A program made the position numbers and the translations under genes. From NCBI RefSeq assembly GCF_004138215.1, contig NZ_RYYS01000037.1, forward strand, positions 1-35,264: 35,264 nucleotides of DNA, read 5' to 3'. Source of the stretch: Anaerophilus nitritigenes (GTDB lineage Bacteria; Bacillota; Clostridia; Peptostreptococcales; Thermotaleaceae). Under the pieces are notes generated by a model. That model saw only the letters and a program-made list of their open reading frames with translations, searched no databases and was not told the origin of the DNA. Shown in pieces: positions 1 to 8,725 of this stretch. Position 1 is the stretch's first letter; each line of letters begins with the position of its first letter.

Positions 1-2554
1 CCATTTCTTCTCTTGTAATGTTTCCATTTGGATCAAATACAGTAGCACTTCTTCCACTGATCAGCTCATTTTTGTAAGCCGTTTTAATGTATGGAGCATA
101 CCAAGCAGTATCTTCTACATCTATAAAGCTCAATTTTTCATTTTCTATGTTAAATCCAAGCATTTTTGTAATTAGAGTTGCAAATTCTGCTCTTGTAATA
201 GGCGACTCTGGGTCAAATATATCTTTACTTCTTCCTTTAATAATTTCTTTAGTTGCCATTTCTTCTATAGCTTTTTTTGCCCACTCATAATCACTTAAGT
301 CACTAAAGCTTATTTTTTCTTCTTTTTGTAATTTTTGAGCAAAATATTTGCTAAAATGAGTGGTATCAAAAGTTACCATCTTTGTATTTGGATCATATAC
401 CCCACCTATATTTTCTATAGTACCATTATCTTTTAGATGAAATGCTTGTATGACTTCTCCTTTTTTGAATTCTCCATTGTATGGAATAGATACTTTCATA
501 GGCTCTTGAAATTCTTCTATTTTCTTTCCTTCCGCTTTTACATCCATATCTATTACTATATTTTCTCCTATTTTACTTAATAGAAGCTTTGGTAACTGAT
601 CTTTTGGTATTTTCTTTGCATTTAATGTAATTTCTTTATCGATTTCATTTTCTCCAAAGGTATTTGGAGTTATAAAAAATCTTCCTATTTCTGTTTGAAG
701 CCCTATCTTTTGTATGCCATGTTGTTTTAATTCTTTGATCATATTCTTTGGTAGATTTGTTTCTATTTCTTGTGTTTTTGTATCTGGTATTTGAATACTT
801 ATTATTTTATCAAATTCTTTTGATCCTTCGATTTTGTTATCTATCAATTTCTTTTTCATTGTTTTTATTTTTGTATCTATTTTTTCTATAGATTTTTTCA
901 TTTCTTTTTCATCTAATTTAAAAATAGTTTTTTCTTTTTGTGTATTTAATTTTTCTTTTTCTACTTTTTGTATAGATACTTTTTCTATAGCTTTCTTTGC
1001 TATATTTATAACTTTTTGATGAATATCTTTTGTGATTTCTTTTCCTAAGTTGTTCGTCAATTCTCCCGTAGATTTTATAAAATCTTCTATTACTTTATCT
1101 ATTTTTTCTTCATCTTTTATAAAATCCATTGTCTTTCCTATCGTATCTATATTTCCTTTTACTACTTGTACTACTTTTTCTTTTTCTTCTTTCGCTTTTT
1201 CAGATGCTTTTACTATATAATCTATTACTTGTATATTTAAATTTATCATATAGCTTGCATCTTCTGGCGTTTTAATCTTTTTCATTCCTTTATTGATTTC
1301 TTCATTTATTTTTTTCACTTTTTCTACTAATTTTTTTACATCTTCATCATTATGAATATTTTTAGAAATTTCTTCTATATCCTTTAATAGCTTGTCTACC
1401 TCTTCTTTGAATTTTTGCATTTCTACTGAAATAGGAACTTGTAACTCTCCTTTTACATTAATAGTAACTGGTAGAGGTCTAACTATATTTCTTATTCCCT
1501 TTTCATCAAATTTTTCAGCTGATATTTTATATGTCCCTGATTTATAAAATTTTATTTTTGCTTGTCCATCTTTATCTGTAAAAATAGTTTCTCCATTTGG
1601 TTTGTATTCTTTTCCATCTACATAAATAATAGCCTTTTCTATCATTTTATTTTTGTTGCCATTTATTTTATTTGATCCTTTGTCATATTCTGTAATTTCT
1701 CCTTCTAATGTACATATAATTTCATCTCCTGTAGATATATTTGTCTGATCTACACTAAGTTTTGAACGCCATGTATCAAATCCATATGCTCCAAAATACC
1801 ATAAAACATCTTCTCCTTGACTAAGTGATGCTTCATTACATCCTACGCTAGGAAGAGTTCCATCTACAGCATACATCCATCCTGATGTTTTTCTATGATC
1901 AAATTCTCTTTCTCCATCAATCATAGACATATATAATGACCATCCATAATCTTGTAAATCATAATGACCTTTTCCATTTCCTTTTGTAAGTCTTATACTC
2001 TCTAAAGCTTGAACAATAGCATGAGCATGACTTGGTTCTTTAAATTTGTCTACTCCCCACCCATCGGATTTGCTTGCAGAAGATCCTGTCCCTTTTCTCA
2101 AATATGGATTCAAATCAAATAATCCTACACTTATAGGCGTTCTTTCCATAATAGTTCTATTGTAGCCTTCTATTCTCATAAATACTCGTACTTGTTTTCC
2201 ATCTGAGATTATTCCTTCAGATCCTGGCTTTGAACTATTTTGTGTTGAAATCGAAAAATCTTGTTTTTCTCCTCCTACTTGTATTTTTGTTTTATACTCT
2301 TTTCCTTGTTGTAATTTAAAATCAAATTTAAATTTTCCATTTTCATCTGTCTTGGATTGATCTATTGCCCATTTTTTTTGATCATCTTCCATTTGTATTG
2401 AAACAGACTCATCTTTATGATTAGAGCTTCCTTCTATTGTAATTTTTTCTCCATCATTTTTAATATCTACTTGTATTTGTGCAAAAGAAGGAAATACTAA
2501 GCATAATACTAAAAACAAAGGCCAAAAAATTTTACTCCATCTTTTCAATCTCAT
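1..2554 (-). CDS. SLH-anchored surface protein with DUF4430 (transcobalamin C-terminal-like) domain, 3' partial
   Basis: The open frame starts with ATG at 2554 behind AGAAAGGA and runs off the left edge, so at least 851 residues are present and the C-terminus is missing. A signal peptide (RLKRW, hydrophobic stretch, PSFA/Q) shows export. Residues about 115-262 form a DUF4430-like region (YDLQDYGWSLYMSMIDG, then SGWMYAVDG and VLWYFGAYG). An Ig-like beta region (about 267-368), a long charged helical stretch (about 375-600) and a second beta region ending in THFSKYFAQ follow; that ending is typical just before SLH repeats. SLH repeat 1 begins near 745 (FSDLSD, then ITRAEFA) and repeat 2 near 807 (FIDVEDTAWYAPYI, then ITREEM). 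SLH repeats bind pyruvylated secondary wall polymer. It is the last gene visible in the cobalamin-riboswitch operon. Domain calls are by eye; corrinoid binding is inferred from the fold family and context. Confidence 0.85.
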   Translation of the reverse strand, partial: MRLKRWSKIFWPLFLVLCLVFPSFAQIQVDIKNDGEKITIEGSSNHKDESVSIQMEDDQKKWAIDQSKTDENGKFKFDFKLQQGKEYKTKIQVGGEKQDFSISTQNSSKPGSEGIISDGKQVRVFMRIEGYNRTIMERTPISVGLFDLNPYLRKGTGSSASKSDGWGVDKFKEPSHAHAIVQALESIRLTKGNGKGHYDLQDYGWSLYMSMIDGEREFDHRKTSGWMYAVDGTLPSVGCNEASLSQGEDVLWYFGAYGFDTWRSKLSVDQTNISTGDEIICTLEGEITEYDKGSNKINGNKNKMIEKAIIYVDGKEYKPNGETIFTDKDGQAKIKFYKSGTYKISAEKFDEKGIRNIVRPLPVTINVKGELQVPISVEMQKFKEEVDKLLKDIEEISKNIHNDEDVKKLVEKVKKINEEINKGMKKIKTPEDASYMINLNIQVIDYIVKASEKAKEEKEKVVQVVKGNIDTIGKTMDFIKDEEKIDKVIEDFIKSTGELTNNLGKEITKDIHQKVINIAKKAIEKVSIQKVEKEKLNTQKEKTIFKLDEKEMKKSIEKIDTKIKTMKKKLIDNKIEGSKEFDKIISIQIPDTKTQEIETNLPKNMIKELKQHGIQKIGLQTEIGRFFITPNTFGENEIDKEITLNAKKIPKDQLPKLLLSKIGENIVIDMDVKAEGKKIEEFQEPMKVSIPYNGEFKKGEVIQAFHLKDNGTIENIGGVYDPNTKMVTFDTTHFSKYFAQKLQKEEKISFSDLSDYEWAKKAIEEMATKEIIKGRSKDIFDPESPITRAEFATLITKMLGFNIENEKLSFIDVEDTAWYAPYIKTAYKNELISGRSATVFDPNGNITREEM

Positions 2555-2628
2555 TATTATATTTTTCCTTTCTATATTAAAATAGGAAAGTCATCCATTC
2601 TCAAAAGCAAACTAATATTTTGTTATTT

Positions 2629-4380
2629 TTACTTTACTTCTACTACAATTGGTTCTTCACAAAGTATTTTCATATTTTCTATATTATCCCATACAAATGC
2701 TTTTACTTTGTACTTACCTTCTTGTGGAATTAAAAATCCTGTTCCTAATTCTTCCTCTTGTCCCATTTGAATACTCCTATGTACAAATCCATAGTAAACC
2801 ATTTCATTCTCTTTATTGTATAAAGTTATCAATAGTGTAGCTTCTCTTTCCTGATCACTTATATTTTTAGCTTTTATTTTTATTTGTGCTTGGAATCCGT
2901 TTTTGAAATCGTTTTTACTTACCATTGTGATTTCAAATAAATTCTTTGCTACATAATATACTTTATATGTTTTTTCTGTTTTATTTTGTTCTTGATCTAT
3001 TGCTGTAATAATAATCGTATTTTCTCCTTCTTCTAATGTAACATTATATTTTCCATCTTGGTCTTTAATTGTTTCATTATTCACTTTTACACTAAGAGCT
3101 CCTTTGTTATCTCTTACATATGCTTTAAAACTCATTTGTGGTATAGTAACACTCATGTCATCTGTTAAATTTTCTACTACTATTTCTATTTTTTCTTTTG
3201 GTTCTTCTATATCTGTCATATCATATAGTCTATTTTTATTATGGATCAATCTATCATAAGCAATCAGTGCATATGTACCTTGATGTGTAGCCATTCCATT
3301 CACTTCTCCTGGCTGTGCTCCACCATTACTATTTTCTCCTGCTTTTATATGCATAAATCCACCTTCTGCTACAGCAAAAGTCATTAATGCATCTACAATA
3401 GATTTTCCATTTTTAATAAATCTCTCATCTGTATAAGGATCTATTCCTAATCCTGTTAAAGCTACAATAACTTGTGCACAACTTTCACTATTTGCACAAC
3501 CCCAACTTTCATAACCTCCATCTTCCCTTTGTGTACTAGCTAGCCATTGGATTGCTCTGTCTACGGCTTCTTTTACATTTTCATTTGTATTGTAATATGG
3601 AGTAAGCCCTTGGATTGTCATTGCAGTTATATCTACATCTGGATTTTTACTTTTTTCATTTAAATTCCATCCACCTACATTTTCTTTTCCTTTATTAATT
3701 TCTTGATCTAAAATATATTGGATCATTAAATCTCTTGTATTTTGTCGCTTTGCAGTTTCATCTATAGGTATTTGATAATTTTTGCTATCAAGAGCAATCA
3801 GTGCAAATATAGGTCCATTGATTCCTTGTGTTGTAACATAATCAAAATCAGATAAAGCTTTTGTTATGTCATATCCCCCAACATTTTTGATATCTTGTCC
3901 TATAGATGTAAGTCCTAAAATTAATCTTGAATGCTCTGTTCCTTTTGTGATATTTAATTTTCCTACTGGATCTTCCTCCATTAATTCTTTTACAGTATCT
4001 ACTACTTTGTTATAATATGTTTCATAATAACCAGCAGGTATAGCATACTCTCCTCTTCCTAAGCATAGAATATCCCATTCGTTTCCAAACTCAGGTTTAT
4101 CTATAGTTTTTAAAATATATTCAAGATTATTATCAATCTGTTTTTTTACTTTCGATTTTATATCTATAGGAGAATTTGCTTCTTTTTCCTTGTTATTTAA
4201 ATTTTTTCCTAATGGATCATCATTCTTAATTCTATTATATACATGATCTATTACAGTATTTATATCGTCTTCGAAAACTTCCTCTCCATCTATAACCTCC
4301 ATAAAACTTATTTCCATTGTTGAGAGAATTATTGAAAAAATTAAAAATAAAGAAACTAAAAATTTCATCTGTTTCTTCAT
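2629..4380 (-). CDS. Secreted alpha/alpha-barrel (prenyltransferase/squalene oxidase repeat) protein with C-terminal beta domains
   Basis: Protein of 583 residues. ATG at 4380 follows AAGGAGGATAAGATT. The N-terminus is a hydrophobic export signal without an obvious cleavage site. Residues about 60-385 carry alpha/alpha-toroid repeats of the prenyltransferase/squalene-oxidase-repeat type, the fold of the N-terminal barrel of intrinsic factor and transcobalamin. Visible repeat cores are DVDITAMTIQGL (248-259), QREDGGYESWG (285-295) and NGMATHQGTYALIAY (361-375). The sequence DVDIT resembles the DxDD acid motif of class II terpene cyclases but lacks the final Asp, so cyclase activity is unlikely. 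Residues about 398-583 look like two beta-sandwich domains (a cadherin-like Ig repeat, then a CARDB-like domain). No SLH repeats or LPXTG signal are present. It is clearly paralogous to the barrel protein at 4617-6215. Ligand binding is inferred. Confidence 0.85.
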   Translation of the reverse strand: MKKQMKFLVSLFLIFSIILSTMEISFMEVIDGEEVFEDDINTVIDHVYNRIKNDDPLGKNLNNKEKEANSPIDIKSKVKKQIDNNLEYILKTIDKPEFGNEWDILCLGRGEYAIPAGYYETYYNKVVDTVKELMEEDPVGKLNITKGTEHSRLILGLTSIGQDIKNVGGYDITKALSDFDYVTTQGINGPIFALIALDSKNYQIPIDETAKRQNTRDLMIQYILDQEINKGKENVGGWNLNEKSKNPDVDITAMTIQGLTPYYNTNENVKEAVDRAIQWLASTQREDGGYESWGCANSESCAQVIVALTGLGIDPYTDERFIKNGKSIVDALMTFAVAEGGFMHIKAGENSNGGAQPGEVNGMATHQGTYALIAYDRLIHNKNRLYDMTDIEEPKEKIEIVVENLTDDMSVTIPQMSFKAYVRDNKGALSVKVNNETIKDQDGKYNVTLEEGENTIIITAIDQEQNKTEKTYKVYYVAKNLFEITMVSKNDFKNGFQAQIKIKAKNISDQEREATLLITLYNKENEMVYYGFVHRSIQMGQEEELGTGFLIPQEGKYKVKAFVWDNIENMKILCEEPIVVEVK

Positions 4381-4404
4381 AATCTTATCCTCCTTTTTCC
4401 TTCT

Positions 4405-4554
4405 TTACAATTTGATAGATTTTTTTACTTCTTCTATTCTAATAGGTAGATTTTCTTGTATAATGACCCTTAATTCTCCATAACCAATCTTTCGAATCCA
4501 ATCGATTAGCTTCTTTTCTTTCTCATCCACTTCTATTTTATATCTTGCTCCCAT
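4405..4554 (-). CDS. Small DUF2292 (YezD-like) protein
   Basis: A 49-codon frame runs from ATG at 4554 to TAA at 4405, with GAGGTGAAAAA directly in front of the ATG. The sequence matches the DUF2292 pattern: an N-terminal amphipathic helix (DEKEKKLIDWIRK), then the core IGYGELRVIIQ, then a second strand ending in EEVKKSIKL. B. subtilis YezD is a known member of this family. Members are 45-65 residues long and have no established biochemical function; they are often found near sulfur or cysteine metabolism genes. Here it sits between two secreted barrel-protein genes, 24 bp upstream of one and 62 bp downstream of the other. It has no signal peptide and so is cytoplasmic. Its role in this operon is unknown. 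Confidence 0.75.
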   Translation of the reverse strand: MGARYKIEVDEKEKKLIDWIRKIGYGELRVIIQENLPIRIEEVKKSIKL

Positions 4555-4616
4555 TTTTTCACCTCATTTTAAAATTTTTATATAAAGTATATTAGAATAG
4601 TCATAAGTATATCCTT

Positions 4617-6215
4617 TTATTTGTTCAATATTGTTCTAAATTTCGACAAACTCCATGCTATTTCTGCTCTATGTACAGGTTCATTTTCTTTAAATCCTTC
4701 ATATAATAACCCTTGATCCTTTGCTATCTTTACATAAGGATAAGACCAGCTTTGTCCATCTGCATCCATATTTTTTAATTCTCCTTCTAAACCTTTTGCT
4801 TTTACTAATATTACTGCCAATTGTTCTCCTGTAATATTTTCATTTGGAGAAAAAATACTTTCTCCTGTTCCTTTGATATATCCTTTTTGAGCACAAAGTC
4901 CAATCGCTTTATTTGCCCAATGATTTTCATCTACATCTATAAATTGAATAGCTTCTTTATAATTTTCTTTTTCTTTCTTTAAGTTTAAAGTACTGATTAA
5001 TAAAGTTGCAGCTTCTGCTCTTGTAACATTCTTTTTAGGTTTAAATGTTCCATCTTCATATCCTGATAATACATAATCATAAACTAAATCCATAATTTCT
5101 TTAAAAGCAAAATCTGAATCATTCAAATCAGAAAATAGATTTTTTTCAGCAGTAGGTCTATATTTTTCATGAAGTAAATCATAAGCCCCTTTTTTATTAT
5201 ATGCATCAGCCAATCCATATAAAGCTTGTTCTGTAGACATACCATTGCTATACACTGGTAGATTATCTTCTTCATCTAGTACATGTACAAAACTACCATC
5301 TTTGATTTGAAATCTTAAAATAGCACTTATAGGATTTCCTCCTGATTCTTTCGTCCACTCAGCTCCTAAAGGATCTTGTCCTAATAAGGTTAATGCTTGA
5401 ATGACCCATGCACAGCTTTCAGGATTTTCTGTTCCCCAAGATTCAAAACCACCATTATCTAATTGTTTACTATGTAAAAAATCTAATGCTTTCTTTACAT
5501 GAGGATTTGTTTCATCTTCTCCTAGTATAGCAAATGCCATAATTGCTCCAGCTGTCATGTCTACATCAGATTCTACAAGCTTATAATCCTCTGGATCATC
5601 AAAATATTTTACATCCCATGTAAAACCTCCATCTTGATTTTGTTGTTCTTCTAACCAAGAAAGACATTTGTCTCTATTTGGAATAGGTTCTCCTGCACAA
5701 TGCATAGAAATAATTCCAAATATATGCGCATTGACCAAATCTTCTCCTATAGGTTTTTTCGTATCATTATCTGCTACAGAGTCAGCAAAATGACCATTTG
5801 AAAGCATCGTTTTTTTTTCAATTTGTACTAGGTTTTTTCCTCCAAAATTTCTAGGGTCTTTTCCGGCTGCACAAATTCCTATGATGGTTCTTTGAAAATC
5901 TGTATTCTTTGTTTCCCAAAGTCCTATTCCTTCTTTTACTTCTTGTTCTCTAAAGTAAGGTCCATTTTTACCATTTACTGTCCACTTAGGTCCTGCTACA
6001 TCTTCTCCAAATCCAAATAATCCCAATGCAGGCCAATCCAATATTCCTGCATATTCTTGTTCTTTATATGTATCATGATAATACTTAATAGTCTTTTGAG
6101 CAGCATTGTATACATCATCTTTAGTAATTTTACTTGCTGCATCTGCATCAAATAGAAATACATTAAAGATCATTAAAAAACTTAATAAAAACAATAATCC
6201 TCTACACTTTTTCAT
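4617..6215 (-). CDS. SLH-anchored alpha/alpha-barrel (prenyltransferase/squalene oxidase repeat) protein
   Basis: I place the start at ATG 6215 (532 residues) because AAGGAGGG lies six bases in front of it and the signal peptide (KKCRG, hydrophobic core, DADA/ASK) begins there; the frame itself is open ten codons further up. Residues about 30-350 form the alpha/alpha barrel, with repeat cores QQNQDGGFTW (about 191-200), DVDMTAGAIMAFAIL (217-231), LDNGGFESWG (about 252-261) and NGMSTEQALYGLADAY (about 324-339). From about 361 to the end there are three SLH repeats (FSDLNDSDFA; FIDVDENHWANKA; SWSYPYVKIAKDQG), which anchor the protein to the wall. It overlaps no neighbour once the later start is used, and its ribosome binding site lies just past the stop of the upstream VWA gene. 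DVDMT has the DxD but not the fourth-position Asp of terpene cyclases. Confidence 0.87.
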   Translation of the reverse strand: MKKCRGLLFLLSFLMIFNVFLFDADAASKITKDDVYNAAQKTIKYYHDTYKEQEYAGILDWPALGLFGFGEDVAGPKWTVNGKNGPYFREQEVKEGIGLWETKNTDFQRTIIGICAAGKDPRNFGGKNLVQIEKKTMLSNGHFADSVADNDTKKPIGEDLVNAHIFGIISMHCAGEPIPNRDKCLSWLEEQQNQDGGFTWDVKYFDDPEDYKLVESDVDMTAGAIMAFAILGEDETNPHVKKALDFLHSKQLDNGGFESWGTENPESCAWVIQALTLLGQDPLGAEWTKESGGNPISAILRFQIKDGSFVHVLDEEDNLPVYSNGMSTEQALYGLADAYNKKGAYDLLHEKYRPTAEKNLFSDLNDSDFAFKEIMDLVYDYVLSGYEDGTFKPKKNVTRAEAATLLISTLNLKKEKENYKEAIQFIDVDENHWANKAIGLCAQKGYIKGTGESIFSPNENITGEQLAVILVKAKGLEGELKNMDADGQSWSYPYVKIAKDQGLLYEGFKENEPVHRAEIAWSLSKFRTILNK

Positions 6216-6226
6216 AAAAACCCTCC

Positions 6227-8725
6227 TTATCTTTTTCGAATCCATATATCTCCTATAAATGCCAAAATGGCAACAGGAAGCAATATAAAATCTAGGGATA
6301 AATATCCTTTGTTTTTATTTTTTATAGGAAGTGAAAATATATTTGTATCTTGATGGATGTACTCTCCATCTGTAGAAAATTTAAAAAAATCTAATTTATT
6401 TTGTACCATACGATCCTCTGGAGAATAATCTATTTTTATTCTTTTTGTATCTTGTTGTATAACTTTACCATTTTCTTTTTGTTTAATCGTTAATACATAT
6501 TCTCCTACCTCTGAAAGAGATATCTTTTTATAAAATTTACCTGTTCCTATTCCATCAAAGAATATATTTTCTTTTTCATTAGGTCCTTGTAATACTCCTT
6601 CTATTTTTTGATGATCTCCTTTTTTTCCTGTATCTACAAATACTTCTACGTCCTCATTTTCTCTATTTGTTTCTATTTTCATAGAGCTATTTTGCTCTCC
6701 TAGTGTATAATTGATTATTTTAGCCCACATTTTTTCAAATTGATCCCACATGATTAGATCATAACTCCATTTTCCATTTAAATCAGAAGTCCATACTACT
6801 ACATTTCCTAGCCCATATTTCCATGAAGCCAAAATAGGATCTTCTTCATCACTTTTTAATAGGAGAGTAGCTCCACTTTTTATACCTGTCCCTATATAGC
6901 CTTTTAAAGAAGGGATACTTGTTTTTTCTAAGAAAGATGAATTTACCCACTTTGGAGTAAAGGTTCTTTGATTGAGATATTTTTTAGATGCCAAATAAGT
7001 TTCTTTTGCAAATATTTCAGGAATCGTATAATAATCTAACGCTATATAATTTCTTCCCTTTGTCCCATCTCCTAATTTTTTTAATACATCTTTTTCTGAA
7101 TCTTGTCCTAAAGCTACAGTAGATAAAGTGATTTTTTGTTCTTTTAACTTTTCTACAATTGTTTCATAACCTTCTTTTTCACCTTGTCCATCTGTTAATA
7201 AAATCATATGCTTTATTTTTGTATCTGTATTTTTTAGCTTTTCTATTCCTTTATAAATTCCAGGTTGAATAAGTGTCCCTCCACCTGGCTTGAGTCTTCC
7301 TACTTCTTTTTTTATATTTTCTTTATCTTTTATAGACTTCATTGGAACAACCCATTCTAATTTGTCCGAAAAAGCTAAAATACCTATTTCATCATTTTGA
7401 TCTAGTATATCTACAGATCTTATGGCAGCTTCCTTTGCCATCTCAATTTTTTTGACACCATTTGCAGTATCTTCCATGCTTCCAGATACATCTATTAATA
7501 AAACAAGTCCTGTATTGGGTTTCTTTTTATTTTCCTTCATTTTGCAATTTACAGGTAATACTTTTTCAAATAAAGTATTTTTGTATCCTCCTAGTGAGAA
7601 AGTATTTTCTCCCCCTATGAATAAAAGACCTGTTCCTTGTTCTTTTACACAAACATTGATATTTTTTTCAAATTCTTTATTTATTTTTTCGTAAGGTACA
7701 TTGACCATACAAATAGAATCAAAGGAAGATAAAAAGTTAAGATCAAAAGAAGCCCGCTCTATAGTACACTCCTTATATACTACAGGCAAATGACCCAATA
7801 GATTTCTTATGTTTCCTATATCCTTATTTTCTCCAATGAGTAATATGCGGCTTTTTTCTTTTGTATCTATATAAGTAGTACAAATATTATTTTTTCCGTT
7901 TTCATCTTCTAAAAAATTAATTTCTCCTTTTAAAGTACTTTTTTCTTTGATTGGAATATTGAATGTAAATTCATTTTCTCCTTTTTCTACTTTTACATTT
8001 TCTTGTATGATTTTTTCATCATTTTCAAAAAGATAAAATTCTCCTTGCGTACCTATGTTACTTCTAATATGAACTGTTACAGGAGCATTTTCTCCTATAT
8101 GAATATTTGTCGGAAGATTGATCTCCTTTAACTCTACGTCCTTACCTCTTTCATTTTTCAAAGGATATATACTCATATTCACATGATTATGATTTATTTT
8201 TTCTTTTATCTCATCTATACTTCCCATATTTTCTTCTCCATCTGTAAATAGAATGAGCCTTTTGTTTCTATTCTTTGGAAAATAAGAGAGAGTATAATCA
8301 ATAGCCTTTTGTATATTTGTTCCTTGTGCTTCTACTTTTGTTTGAAGATTTACTTCTTTTATTTGTTTGGTAAGAGGAACTTCTATCATAGGCTCTTTCC
8401 CAAAGGTGATAACCCCTATTTCATCTTTATTTTTCTTATCTTTTATATTATCGTTTATGACTTTTTCTATTTCTTCCTTATGATTTTCACAACTCAAAGA
8501 TCGATCTACTAAAAATAAAGTAGTTGTATCTTTACTGGTTAGTACCATTTCACTTTCAAACAAAACTAAAATCAATGACAAAATTGCAATCATTCTAAAA
8601 AGAACCCACCCTATATATTTTTTTTTAGGAAATAAATTTTTATATACAAAGCTTTGATATATAAAATATCCTAAAATTCCTATGCTAAAAATCATGTAGT
8701 ATATATTCATTGTATTAAGATGCAC
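6227..8725 (-). CDS. Double VWA-domain membrane protein with GATase-like domain
   Basis: 832 residues from a GTG at 8725 preceded by GGGAGGTG. The first 11 bases overlap the stop of the upstream BatA-like gene, which suggests translational coupling. Two N-terminal membrane segments (about 8-28 and 38-56) precede VWA domain 1 (about 67-200), whose MIDAS looks complete: DRSLS at 74-78, GTN near 136 and TDGEE near 161. A beta domain follows (about 200-290), then a GATase-like alpha/beta region (about 293-395, GLLFIGGENTFSLGG). VWA domain 2 has DVSGSM at 412-417, GGGTLIQPG near 482 and LLTDGQG near 510. WTSDLNGKW near 645-653 is typical of this protein class. A C-terminal membrane helix ends in WIRKR. 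VWA domains bind metal-dependent protein ligands. Partners are probably the MoxR and DUF58 products of this operon. Confidence 0.85.
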   Translation of the reverse strand: MHLNTMNIYYMIFSIGILGYFIYQSFVYKNLFPKKKYIGWVLFRMIAILSLILVLFESEMVLTSKDTTTLFLVDRSLSCENHKEEIEKVINDNIKDKKNKDEIGVITFGKEPMIEVPLTKQIKEVNLQTKVEAQGTNIQKAIDYTLSYFPKNRNKRLILFTDGEENMGSIDEIKEKINHNHVNMSIYPLKNERGKDVELKEINLPTNIHIGENAPVTVHIRSNIGTQGEFYLFENDEKIIQENVKVEKGENEFTFNIPIKEKSTLKGEINFLEDENGKNNICTTYIDTKEKSRILLIGENKDIGNIRNLLGHLPVVYKECTIERASFDLNFLSSFDSICMVNVPYEKINKEFEKNINVCVKEQGTGLLFIGGENTFSLGGYKNTLFEKVLPVNCKMKENKKKPNTGLVLLIDVSGSMEDTANGVKKIEMAKEAAIRSVDILDQNDEIGILAFSDKLEWVVPMKSIKDKENIKKEVGRLKPGGGTLIQPGIYKGIEKLKNTDTKIKHMILLTDGQGEKEGYETIVEKLKEQKITLSTVALGQDSEKDVLKKLGDGTKGRNYIALDYYTIPEIFAKETYLASKKYLNQRTFTPKWVNSSFLEKTSIPSLKGYIGTGIKSGATLLLKSDEEDPILASWKYGLGNVVVWTSDLNGKWSYDLIMWDQFEKMWAKIINYTLGEQNSSMKIETNRENEDVEVFVDTGKKGDHQKIEGVLQGPNEKENIFFDGIGTGKFYKKISLSEVGEYVLTIKQKENGKVIQQDTKRIKIDYSPEDRMVQNKLDFFKFSTDGEYIHQDTNIFSLPIKNKNKGYLSLDFILLPVAILAFIGDIWIRKR

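Noticed and set aside
2629-6215. Terpene (squalene-hopene) cyclases or protein prenyltransferases
   Set aside because: Signal peptides and SLH anchors put the proteins outside the cell, the DxDD acid motif is incomplete, and the operon is under a B12 riboswitch.
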